Source: SVFI01 sp964519385
GTDB taxonomy: Bacteria; Bacillota; Clostridia; Lachnospirales; Lachnospiraceae
DNA: 50,189 nt
Assembly: GCA_964519385.1 (NCBI GenBank)
Contig: CAZFLR010000012.1
Span: forward strand, 1 to 50,189
Direction of reading: 5' to 3'
A model generated the notes under the pieces. It saw only the letters and a program-made list of their open reading frames with translations, had not been told where the DNA came from and did no database searches. Positions 1 through 8,453 of this stretch are shown one piece after another. Each line of letters starts with the position of its first letter. The first letter of the stretch is position 1. A program made the translations under genes and the position numbers.

Positions 1-511
1 GGAAGCCGAAACAACCTGCTGAAATCACTCCATAAACAGCATTTATAATTAGTGTTATTAATTTATTTATTTTAAAAATAAAACTAATAATCAAAAAAAC
101 AAGTAATAAAAATGAAACGGAATAGAACACAATCAAAAAAACCTTAAGCGGATTTGTTGCCGTCAACTCACTAACTGATAAATCAAAATCATCAATCAAT
201 TCATCAATATTACTAACTTTAGAAATATTAAAAGTCATCATATAAAGTGGTGAAATATTCCTCAATTTTATGCCATTTATTTCTGCCTCTCTTATACTCT
301 TTTCAATTTCTTCATCCGATATCGATCCATCTCTCATTTTCGTAGTTCCAAACAGCGCGTCACCACGACTAATTGCCTTTTTTACTGTTTTTAAATTCAC
401 TGAATACGCCGGCATAAACATCGTTGCAAGCATTACCACAAGTAATACGAGCAATACAATAAACTGCCATGTTTTTAAACTATTTTTCTTTCTTTCAGGA
501 TATATCACCAT
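1..511 (-). CDS. partial membrane protein, C-terminus beyond left window edge
   Basis: The frame is open from an ATG at 511 to the window edge (170 codons seen). AGGAGG lies 7 nt upstream of this ATG; another in-frame ATG at 517 is too close to the RBS. The protein has a short basic N-terminus (MVIYPERKK), a hydrophobic segment at about residues 16-34, a polar stretch of about 75 residues likely outside the membrane, then two hydrophobic segments at about 128-147 and 152-170. I recognise no family. The gene is very AT-rich. It follows the FHA gene at 612-1721 by 100 bases with no clear terminator between them, so it may be the next gene of the kinase/FHA operon. The function is unknown. Confidence 0.75.
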   Translation of the reverse strand, partial: MVIYPERKKNSLKTWQFIVLLVLLVVMLATMFMPAYSVNLKTVKKAISRGDALFGTTKMRDGSISDEEIEKSIREAEINGIKLRNISPLYMMTFNISKVSNIDELIDDFDLSVSELTATNPLKVFLIVFYSVSFLLLVFLIISFIFKINKLITLIINAVYGVISAGCFGF

Positions 512-611
512 ACCCATTCCTCCTGTTCTTTGGTAAATTTTTTATAAAACAGAGTTATATTACACTCCATATTTTATAAACTCATTTAATCGTTACTTCT
601 GTCTCTCTTAC

Positions 612-1721
612 TTACATCAATCTAAACTGCTGCGACTGACTGCCAATGCAAATAATACTTCCTCGATTTACCTGTGAATAACTATCCTTTTTCAATCGAA
701 AACCTGTTGTAAGATAAACACCATTTAAAGACATATCTTTTATTTCATATAAACCGCTTATCCGATTATACCGAATAGAGCAATGTACTCTGCTTACATG
801 TGGATCTGCAACTTTAATCTGTACCTTGTCACCGGAACCCACCAAAATTTCACGTCCGTTTAACGGAATTTCATATCCTGCATAGGTTCCGCAAATTCCT
901 TTTAAGACTCTACTTTCAGAATCAGGATAGCCCGGCGTAAACATATCCCTAATCCTTTTCACACTACTGTCAATTGAGCCCCAGAAAAAGAATATATATA
1001 ACATCATCACAACAATTAAAGCAAACCAGAAGGTTATGGTTCCCATCCAATATCCGTTATAGTTGGCAAATGAACGCACGCACTCATTGTAAATTTCTCC
1101 TACGTATGTTCCAAGTGATGGACATGCGTACATAAATATCTGCAGAAAAATTGTCACACCGCAGTCAACTATTACCAAAATAGTCATAGTATTTTCCAAT
1201 CTCGCCCGTGTAAAATGGAAGATAAATCCCAACATTACCGATATGATTGATAAAATTAAGGCTATTACAAACAGTGTGATATTCAGTGGTGAATATTCAG
1301 CGGACGAATATGCGTAATTATAATACCCCAACATTCCAAAATCCGAGATTGGCTTTGCAAAACAAGCATAATGTACAATCGGAAGTAAAAAATTAAATGT
1401 ACAGATACTATACAACATCGCAATCGCTTTTAGCCGAAAGGCCATTAAAACACCTAACCCGACAGAAAACAACATCATAAAAATCCATGTAACATTCCCC
1501 TGTCCCACAATTGCTGCAATCAGTGACATTAAAATAATCACACATATAACACACCATAAAGCAAATTCCATAATTACACCTGATGTACGGTTTCCTGCAA
1601 GTGCACTGAAAATATTTCCGGATTTTCCCCCGCCATCGCTAAACTTATATTCTGCACCACAGCGAATACACCTTGACTCACCGGATGCCATCGAATATCC
1701 GCATCTCAAACACCTCTTCAT
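612..1721 (-). CDS. membrane FHA-domain protein with N-terminal zinc ribbon
   Basis: This 369-residue protein has three parts. First is a probable zinc ribbon at the N-terminus (CLRC at 4-7, CIRC at 18-21). Next come about six hydrophobic segments between residues 50 and 250. Last is an FHA fold at about 285-365. FHA domains bind phospho-threonine; SRVH at 310-313 and NG at 333-334 match the family core. The Arg normally following the Gly of the GR motif is Ser here (GS at 295-296), so phosphopeptide binding may be weakened. The start ATG at 1721 has AGGAGG 8 nt upstream. It is preceded by 24 bases and then the kinase at 1746-3089. It probably acts as a membrane-bound reader or scaffold for the neighbouring kinases. 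Confidence 0.85.
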   Translation of the reverse strand: MKRCLRCGYSMASGESRCIRCGAEYKFSDGGGKSGNIFSALAGNRTSGVIMEFALWCVICVIILMSLIAAIVGQGNVTWIFMMLFSVGLGVLMAFRLKAIAMLYSICTFNFLLPIVHYACFAKPISDFGMLGYYNYAYSSAEYSPLNITLFVIALILSIISVMLGFIFHFTRARLENTMTILVIVDCGVTIFLQIFMYACPSLGTYVGEIYNECVRSFANYNGYWMGTITFWFALIVVMMLYIFFFWGSIDSSVKRIRDMFTPGYPDSESRVLKGICGTYAGYEIPLNGREILVGSGDKVQIKVADPHVSRVHCSIRYNRISGLYEIKDMSLNGVYLTTGFRLKKDSYSQVNRGSIICIGSQSQQFRLM

Positions 1722-1745
1722 TGTCTTTTCCTCCTCTGTATTTTT

Positions 1746-3089
1746 TTACATAATCCCTTTTATTTTTTCCCTAAGCTCCGATACCGATTGAATTCTTTTA
1801 ACAGGCTCAAGTTCCATTGAATGTTTAATTATATCAGACCATCCGTTTGGAATCTCTGAATAAAAATCCATTTCCTCTCCGCCCAAACGCCTGATGACAT
1901 CCACCGGCTTTTTCCCGGTGAGCATATAATAAGCCGTTGCTCCCAGCGCGTAAATATCCGTCCACGGTCCTTCGCCGGAAGGTTTTTTTTCTACTGCTGT
2001 TCGATACTGCTCCGGTGCTGCATACTCAATTTTCAAGAAAATTGCATCCAGTGTTGGCTGCGTATCGAGTGTATACTTGGCTGCCCCCATATCAATCAGG
2101 TAAACCATCCCCTGCTGTGTATATAAAATATTTCCCGGACTAATATCACTATGAACAAGCTGACTGTCATGAATATTCTCTAAAACCTCAAGTACACAAA
2201 GAATAATTTCAGAAACCACTTCCGGTTCCAATGGTTTATATTCACGAATTTTCATCATCCTTCCGACGCTGATACCATCTATATACTCCATTACCATATA
2301 AATCGTATCATTTGCCTCAAAGGCATCATAAACAGCCGGAAAATTCTTAGTGTGAAGAAGCTTGGCAGAAATTGAAATTTCTTTAACAAACGAATTCATG
2401 CCAAATTTGTAAGCAGGCAGCATTTTCGCCTGTTTAACAGCCACATAGTTGTCCTCTCTCTCAGACCATTCTGCCGGATAATACTCTTTAACCGCCACCT
2501 GACGTTTTAAAAAAATATCCTCACACAAATATGTAATTCCAAAACCTCCCACACCGATACAATCCTCTACATTATACCTCTCTGACAGTACCGTTCCCTG
2601 CTTTAAAATCTTCTCTCTTTCTATCCATCCTTTCTCTGTTTTTTTATTTTCCTTTTCGACCGGTTCACTTCGCAGCAGTGATTCAAATTCCTCTATCTCC
2701 CTATGCCGGTCTTTCATAGAAAACAGAAGCGCGTATTCTCCTTTCAATTTCTTAACTGACATAACCACCAAAAAACGCTGATCCGCTTCCAGCGAAAACT
2801 GCAATCGTTTTGCAATATCTAAATACTCCTCCGGAGTATTACTGTTTTTTGTAAGTGCAAAGCACGGAAGCGACAACAAATTATCATATAAATAAAAAAC
2901 AGTGATACCATCTATTCCGGATTCGTAATAAACATTACCAATCAGATATCTTTTTTCCAGAACTTCTCCCAATTGCCACCGATACTTTTTTGTAAAAGCA
3001 AGTCCTTGTTTCCAACCACATTTACAGCATCTTATATCTTCTTCGTCCATTGCTGAAAAACACCCATGACATGCCTTAATCTTTCCCAT
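1746..3089 (-). CDS. Ser/Thr protein kinase-like protein with vestigial extra N-lobe
   Basis: The 447-residue protein starts with a Cys-pair ribbon (CHGC at 7-10, CKC at 22-24). Residues 38-81 resemble a decayed kinase N-lobe: RYLIG is followed by a disrupted glycine loop and GIT..YLYD, with no convincing catalytic Lys. A complete kinase domain follows at about 165-445, with GVGGFG at 179-184, Lys201 in VAVKEYYP, HSDISPGN at 313-320 (HRD changed to HSD), DMG at 333-335 instead of DFG, and APEQY. No membrane segment follows, so it is cytoplasmic. Catalytic Asp315 and Asn320 are retained, so activity is possible. It lies 12 nt downstream of the 3102-4136 kinase gene and has an AGGAG site before ATG 3089. 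Its closest relatives are the adjacent kinases. Confidence 0.85.
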   Translation of the reverse strand: MGKIKACHGCFSAMDEEDIRCCKCGWKQGLAFTKKYRWQLGEVLEKRYLIGNVYYESGIDGITVFYLYDNLLSLPCFALTKNSNTPEEYLDIAKRLQFSLEADQRFLVVMSVKKLKGEYALLFSMKDRHREIEEFESLLRSEPVEKENKKTEKGWIEREKILKQGTVLSERYNVEDCIGVGGFGITYLCEDIFLKRQVAVKEYYPAEWSEREDNYVAVKQAKMLPAYKFGMNSFVKEISISAKLLHTKNFPAVYDAFEANDTIYMVMEYIDGISVGRMMKIREYKPLEPEVVSEIILCVLEVLENIHDSQLVHSDISPGNILYTQQGMVYLIDMGAAKYTLDTQPTLDAIFLKIEYAAPEQYRTAVEKKPSGEGPWTDIYALGATAYYMLTGKKPVDVIRRLGGEEMDFYSEIPNGWSDIIKHSMELEPVKRIQSVSELREKIKGIM

Positions 3090-3101
3090 ATTATTCTCCT
3101 G

Positions 3102-4136
3102 TCAAATCGTCTCTCCGTAAATATTCAGATACAAATCAGCAATTGATAAATACCTGTTCTCAATATCCAGTGACAATCCCTTTAATATCGCCCGGTCTTG
3201 TTTCTCTGATATAGGTATTCCCATAGCCTGAAGCAATCGAACTGTATCATTCTTCCTTCTCTCGCCTGCGTTAGGAATCTTAATTCCGGTCAACAAATAA
3301 TACATTGTTGCGCACATACTGTATACATCACTCCACGGACCCTGATTTCCTTCTTTTACATATTGTTCCGGCGGTGCGTATCCATGTTTTAATAGCACCG
3401 GCTCATTTCGATTGTTTACATAATCTTTGGTTGCACCAAAATCTATCAGTTTCGCCTTTCCGTCCTTTGTTAGCATAATGTTATCCGGACTTATATCCCT
3501 ATGAATAATGTTTTTCTTATGCACTTCATTTAAAGCTTTTAATGCATCTCGTAATAAACTGAAAACTTCCTCCGGCATCAGCCGCCCACCTTTTTCCTGT
3601 GCATATTGTTTCAAATTGACTCCGTCAATATATTCCATAACAATATACGCAGTTCGATTGCCGATAAAGAAATCACGAACAGAAACAATTCCCGGCATCA
3701 AATAAAATTTGGACAATGTTTCCGCTTCTTTCATATAAGATTCAAGTCCCTTCATATAAACCTGTTTCAATTTATTTGGATCAACCTGCTTATCCATAAC
3801 ATCTCCACTCCAATGAATGGAAACCGATAACTGCTCTGCATAGGTATGTGCTGATACATTTCTGGCAGCAATCCTTCTCGGAAAATATTCCTTGATACAC
3901 ACTTTTTTGCCTTGATAAAAATCCCATGCAATATATGTAATACCAAAACCTCCGATTCCGATTATTTTTCCAATAAGATACTTGCCGTTTAAAATTTCTC
4001 TCAACGGAAGTCCATCCGCCGACCGTTGATAATGTCCAATTGAAAAGTTGCAATATGGACACGGTCTGTCTTGTGTTTCTATTTCTCTCATACAGCCCAA
4101 ACATAATTTGTCCGGATTAATTAACCTTTTGTTCAT
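3102..4136 (-). CDS. soluble Ser/Thr protein kinase with N-terminal zinc ribbon
   Basis: This is the most compact of the five kinases (344 residues) and has no membrane segment. It has a ribbon (CLGC at 12-15, CPYC at 26-29), a glycine loop GIGGFG at 60-65, Lys82 in IKEYFP, an insert of about 50 residues before the helix-C region (MKEAE), HRDISPDN at 212-219, DFGAT at 232-236 and APPEQY. All residues needed for phosphotransfer are present, so it should be an active cytoplasmic Hanks-type kinase. The start at 4136 has GAGG-like bases 8-14 nt upstream. A 137-base gap separates it from the upstream kinase gene, unusually long for this operon. Its substrates are unknown; the FHA proteins and sister kinases in the operon are obvious candidates. 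Confidence 0.9.
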   Translation of the reverse strand: MNKRLINPDKLCLGCMREIETQDRPCPYCNFSIGHYQRSADGLPLREILNGKYLIGKIIGIGGFGITYIAWDFYQGKKVCIKEYFPRRIAARNVSAHTYAEQLSVSIHWSGDVMDKQVDPNKLKQVYMKGLESYMKEAETLSKFYLMPGIVSVRDFFIGNRTAYIVMEYIDGVNLKQYAQEKGGRLMPEEVFSLLRDALKALNEVHKKNIIHRDISPDNIMLTKDGKAKLIDFGATKDYVNNRNEPVLLKHGYAPPEQYVKEGNQGPWSDVYSMCATMYYLLTGIKIPNAGERRKNDTVRLLQAMGIPISEKQDRAILKGLSLDIENRYLSIADLYLNIYGETI

Positions 4137-4273
4137 CCCTCAGAACCTCTTTTGTAGATATAAAAATTACATGTTCAATGCACCACCGCGTCTCCGCACT
4201 AGCCCATATCTGATTCAATCATCAGCGGAGGATTATAATTATCATTCTCATTGTATATAACAGTGTTTGTCTC

Positions 4274-6232
4274 CTAACCTGCAGAACCAACTTCTGATGC
4301 AGTATCTATGTGCTTTTCCTCTTCCAACATGATTACCAGTAATGTACTCTTCTTCTCTTCTATGCGTTTTCCGTTTTTATATACATATATTTTCTTCTCC
4401 AGTATATTAAACACAGAATCTGCTTCACTACTTTGGCTTATCACTTTGCCCTCAGATTCAGAACTTACATTTTTTTCAGAATATGTAAAAATAATTTCCA
4501 TATGCGCGCTCAATCCTGATTCATTGAGAAGCGATTCTGCTTCCCTGCGATTTAATCCCACAAGGTTAGGAATCTTTAATTCATAATCTGACAAACTGCC
4601 TGCAGAAATTGTAAATATCACATCATCTGTTCCGGCACACACAATTCCGCTGTTAATTGACTGTAGCATACAGACATCCTTTGGCACATCATCCGAATAT
4701 TCATAATTCAAAGCTATCTTCCCTTTTTGTTTTGTTAAATTTTCATTTCTCGATACATCAATGAGATTTAATCGCTCTCCCGGGAAGTCATTTTCATATG
4801 TACTGAAATTGTAACGCGAAAACCATGCCACAATTTCCTCCTTGTCTTTCCCGACAAAATCACTGATGGTATATAGTTCATCCGTTCCGCTGACATATAA
4901 TGTAACCTCTGTCATCTTATCCGTGTTTCCCGGCTGTGGCTCTTGTCTGATAACCTGGTCCTGTGCAACTTCACTGAACTCATATACAAGTTTTATATCC
5001 TGAATTCCAAGATTATCTTCCAACAATCTCACAGCTTCCTGTACATTCTGTCCGCTGTAATCTTCAAGCACTACGCCTCCGGATGTAGAAAGCTGTACTT
5101 TTGTTCTCATATCCTTTCTGACAACATAAACAGCGCCTCCTATAGTACCAAGTGCCAGTAACAATACACAAAGTCCTATGGATAATTTGGCAGCAAACGG
5201 CAGTTGGTCAAACCCCTTCTTTTCTTCAACAGGCGGCAAAATCCACTCTGGCTCATAAACCGGCTCAAAGCTTTTTCCATCCAGTGCCTCCATAAACTCA
5301 TCGGCACTTTGCAGACGATATTCCGGTTTCACGTTCAGGCAGACCATAATCGCCATCTCTGCCTGCCGGGGTATCGAAATCCCCATCTCCGACGGCGTAA
5401 TCAGTGCATCATCTTTTATTCGTTTATCTGCCGGAAATGGCTTTTGTCCGGTCAGCATTCTGTAAAAAACAGCAGCAAGTGCATATATATCCGTGTATGT
5501 TCCCTGTATTTTCTGTCGGCTGTACTGTTCTATCGGGGCATATCCCACCTTCAACATGATTTCTGTATTGGCATCCTCAATCATATCCGCATTTTTTGCT
5601 GCTCCAAAATCAATCAGCTTGATAACACCTTCATTTGTGACAAAAATATTATCCGGTGAAATATCTCTGTGAAGCACACCTCTTTTATGTATTTCCCGTA
5701 AAGTATGAAGCACTGTCAAAATAACGCGCCGGCACCACTCATAATCCTTTTTGTTTCCGGATTTCTTCAGAATCTCCATCACATTCATGCCTTCAAGATA
5801 TTCCATAATGATATATCCGGTGCCGTTTTCTTCAAAAAAATGAGAAACGGCAACAACCCCTTTTATATCCTGCAGGGACGCAACACTTCTTGCCTCCTTC
5901 ATGAAACGCCGTAAACCATTTTGATACCTTAGCTTCTGTATCTCATCTTTGACAAGAACTCTGACTCCGTCTGCTGCTCTTTTTGCATACTGTTTCGGAT
6001 AAAATTCCTTAATTGCGACCTTGCGCTGCAACACATCATCCCATCCGATATATGTATTTCCAAATCCGCCTTCCCCCAAAGGATATCCCATAATAAAACG
6101 GCCGTTCAGAACCGAACCGGGCTGTAAATACTTAGAAGCTACACTATCATTATTTAATTCTTTATGACAATTCGGACAAATATACGCATATCCACTTTCA
6201 AGTTTGGTCATACAGTGATAGCACAGTTTCAT
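4274..6232 (-). CDS. PASTA-type receptor Ser/Thr protein kinase
   Basis: The protein has 652 residues from the ATG at 6232, which has AAAGGAG 8 nt upstream; a TTG 7 codons earlier is less likely because it lies on the RBS. The order is ribbon (CYHC 4-7, CPNC 19-22), kinase domain at about 45-315 with GEGGFG, Lys75 in IKEFYP, HRDISPDN at 188-195, DFGAAK and APIEQY, then a membrane segment at about 349-371. Three PASTA-like repeats follow outside (about 386-452, 453-520, 545-615); the first contains DYSGQN and QEPQPGN-type PASTA elements. PASTA kinases of the PrkC/PknB family bind cell wall fragments, so a wall signal is a reasonable inference. The stop is TAG, after which the same frame stays open for 24 more codons. 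Confidence 0.9.
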   Translation of the reverse strand: MKLCYHCMTKLESGYAYICPNCHKELNNDSVASKYLQPGSVLNGRFIMGYPLGEGGFGNTYIGWDDVLQRKVAIKEFYPKQYAKRAADGVRVLVKDEIQKLRYQNGLRRFMKEARSVASLQDIKGVVAVSHFFEENGTGYIIMEYLEGMNVMEILKKSGNKKDYEWCRRVILTVLHTLREIHKRGVLHRDISPDNIFVTNEGVIKLIDFGAAKNADMIEDANTEIMLKVGYAPIEQYSRQKIQGTYTDIYALAAVFYRMLTGQKPFPADKRIKDDALITPSEMGISIPRQAEMAIMVCLNVKPEYRLQSADEFMEALDGKSFEPVYEPEWILPPVEEKKGFDQLPFAAKLSIGLCVLLLALGTIGGAVYVVRKDMRTKVQLSTSGGVVLEDYSGQNVQEAVRLLEDNLGIQDIKLVYEFSEVAQDQVIRQEPQPGNTDKMTEVTLYVSGTDELYTISDFVGKDKEEIVAWFSRYNFSTYENDFPGERLNLIDVSRNENLTKQKGKIALNYEYSDDVPKDVCMLQSINSGIVCAGTDDVIFTISAGSLSDYELKIPNLVGLNRREAESLLNESGLSAHMEIIFTYSEKNVSSESEGKVISQSSEADSVFNILEKKIYVYKNGKRIEEKKSTLLVIMLEEEKHIDTASEVGSAG

Positions 6233-6264
6233 ATGTGTTTCTCCTTTTTTCAATTGTCTCTATT

Positions 6265-8433
6265 TTAGTCCACCCAACCTGTTTCATTATCCTCAGAATC
6301 ATTCTTTTGTTCCTCCACCTTGATTGTCGGCGTTTCTTCTTTCTTCGTTTCTTTCTTCGCCTTCTTCTTTACGACCGGCTTTTCCTTGGTGCGTATTTTA
6401 AAGCGCACCTCCTGCCCTGTGGCAAATTCTGTGATTTCTTCCTTCGTCTCCTGATTTATTACCGTGACACCGAGAATTTGCTGTGTTCCGTCACAACTTC
6501 CGGTAAAATCCACACAGTCAGTAAAGCCAAGGTCTTCCAATTCCTTTTTCAAGGCATTTCCGGTTTTTCCGCCGTAGCTTAACTTTTCTCCTACTACGAG
6601 AAACAGTGCTCCGTCTATTCCGGCACTAATATCTACATTCTTGCCTGCTTCCACTGTCTGCTCAAATATGTAACCTGCAGGATTAACAAAGGAATAATAG
6701 GATTCATCGATTAAGCTTTTTGCCTCTGCCAGATTCATCATCTCACCGGTTAAAATCGGTGCCGAATTTTCATTTACCTTTTTATATAACGGCTCATTTA
6801 TATCACTGACTATTTTACCTGCATAATCATCTAATACAGACCAATAAAAGAAATCATTTGCACAATAACTGATTTTGGCAATATCATTCACAGAAATCAC
6901 CTGTTCGCCCTGAAGCATATCTTTCGTTATTTTAGAACCATCATTTAATTCAATGCATAAAACTTCAAAATACTCTCCGTCTCCGTCACCTCCGGTAAAT
7001 TTATCTCCCTGGATATCCCAGTTCAATTTCTTTGCCAAAGAATATGCTGACAAATCCCTGATTTCGCGATACGAAATCTTTTCGTTTGTATATATGTAAC
7101 ATTCAAGGACTCCTGAGACCTTTCCGTCTGTAAGCTGCCAACCTTCCGGCAGACCGTTTCCCGCTTCCGGCTTCTGTTTAAACACGGTTCCGTTCAGGTC
7201 TGCATCCGAATTATATTCTTCGACCACATTTACAACAATCTCCTCGAAACCGGCTGCTTTTAAGCTTTCTCCCACTTCTTCCGGTGTCTTCCCCGAATAA
7301 TCGACAAGAGTCAGCGTTTCTTCTTTTACGATATTACTTGTATCATTGGTTACACTTCTTACAAGCATCACTCCACCGACAATCACCGCGCAGCACAGCC
7401 CCGCCACAAGTACCTTTGCCCATACAGGGAATTTTCCCATATCGTTCTTTCTCTTTTTCACTTTAATTCTTTTTGTATCGGCAGCGTTTAATTCCTTCAA
7501 AAAAGCCTCTGCACTCTGCGTACGCTCTTCCTGAAACACATTCAGAGCATTCAGCATTGCATTTTCAATGTTTTCCGGGATACTTATGCCGAGCTTCGAC
7601 GGAGCTTTCAATTCATCCGTCAGCGCGCGTTCTACAGCTTCCTGCGGAACAATACCTGTAACCATACGATACATAACGGCACCGAGTGCATATACGTCCG
7701 TCCAGGTGCCTCTGACACCTCTGCTCCGATATTGCTCTTCCGGTGCATATCCCTGTTTTAAAATAATGGCAAGACTCTTTGAGTTAGCTGTCGTCACATA
7801 ACGTGTTGCTCCAAAATCAAGTAATTTTATCTCCCCTGAACTTGTCACAAGGATTGTCTCAGGAGAAATATCGCAATGAATAATGTTCAGCGGATGTACC
7901 TTGCACAAGCCATGCAGAATCTGAATTATGAACTGTTTTGCCTCCTCGACATCATATTTTTTCCCGCTGTCTAAAATCTCTTTTAACGTCTGTCCTTCCA
8001 GATATTCTGTAATGACATAACCGGTGTCATTTTCCGCTATGCAATCAAAAACCCTTGCAATTCCTTCCGGATTCTCTAATGTCTGAATACGGTTCGCTTC
8101 ATTCAGAAAATTCGTCAATCCCTGTTCAAACTGTTCCAGCGCATCTCCTGAATATATCGTAATTTTCTTTTCGCCTTCGGATCTGGTTGAAAAATCACTC
8201 GGCAAATACTCTTTGATTACCACCTTACGCTCATATTCTGCATCCATCCCAATGTAGGATACTGTATATCCCCCGTAACTTAAGACCTTACCCACAATAA
8301 ACTTCCCACCGACAATTGTCCCGGGATTCAAATAATATGCTTCCTGTCTTACGTTCGTTTCATCAAAACCACAATGCGGACATTTGTATAAATTCTCATC
8401 TATCTGATTCATACATCCCATGCAAAGTCTCAT
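6265..8433 (-). CDS. receptor kinase homologue, probable pseudokinase, PASTA-like ectodomain
   Basis: This 722-residue protein has a ribbon (CMGC 4-7, CPHC 18-21), a kinase fold at about 45-315, a membrane segment at about 338-359 and an ectodomain with PASTA-like modules at about 373-450 and 605-685. It ends in a Lys/Glu-rich tail. Lys74 (VVIKEYLP), Asp188 and DFGAT remain. The glycine loop is SYGGYT where its sisters have GSGGFG. HRDISPDN is HCDISPET (186-193), so the Mg-binding Asn is Thr. It is therefore likely to have weak or no catalysis and to act as a pseudokinase partner of the active kinases. The ATG at 8433 has a distant AAAGGA site. The gene sits 20 nt after the secreted-protein gene and 32 nt before the PASTA kinase. 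Confidence 0.85.
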   Translation of the reverse strand: MRLCMGCMNQIDENLYKCPHCGFDETNVRQEAYYLNPGTIVGGKFIVGKVLSYGGYTVSYIGMDAEYERKVVIKEYLPSDFSTRSEGEKKITIYSGDALEQFEQGLTNFLNEANRIQTLENPEGIARVFDCIAENDTGYVITEYLEGQTLKEILDSGKKYDVEEAKQFIIQILHGLCKVHPLNIIHCDISPETILVTSSGEIKLLDFGATRYVTTANSKSLAIILKQGYAPEEQYRSRGVRGTWTDVYALGAVMYRMVTGIVPQEAVERALTDELKAPSKLGISIPENIENAMLNALNVFQEERTQSAEAFLKELNAADTKRIKVKKRKNDMGKFPVWAKVLVAGLCCAVIVGGVMLVRSVTNDTSNIVKEETLTLVDYSGKTPEEVGESLKAAGFEEIVVNVVEEYNSDADLNGTVFKQKPEAGNGLPEGWQLTDGKVSGVLECYIYTNEKISYREIRDLSAYSLAKKLNWDIQGDKFTGGDGDGEYFEVLCIELNDGSKITKDMLQGEQVISVNDIAKISYCANDFFYWSVLDDYAGKIVSDINEPLYKKVNENSAPILTGEMMNLAEAKSLIDESYYSFVNPAGYIFEQTVEAGKNVDISAGIDGALFLVVGEKLSYGGKTGNALKKELEDLGFTDCVDFTGSCDGTQQILGVTVINQETKEEITEFATGQEVRFKIRTKEKPVVKKKAKKETKKEETPTIKVEEQKNDSEDNETGWVD

Positions 8434-8453
8434 AATTCAATTCTGTCCTTTCC

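Noticed and set aside
270..536. plus-strand open frame of 88 codons at the left end
   Set aside because: It lies antisense to the open minus-strand membrane gene, which has a good RBS, and has no RBS of its own.
5204..5659. plus-strand open frame of 151 codons inside the PASTA kinase gene
   Set aside because: Antisense to a conserved kinase domain; low-complexity composition and no family similarity.
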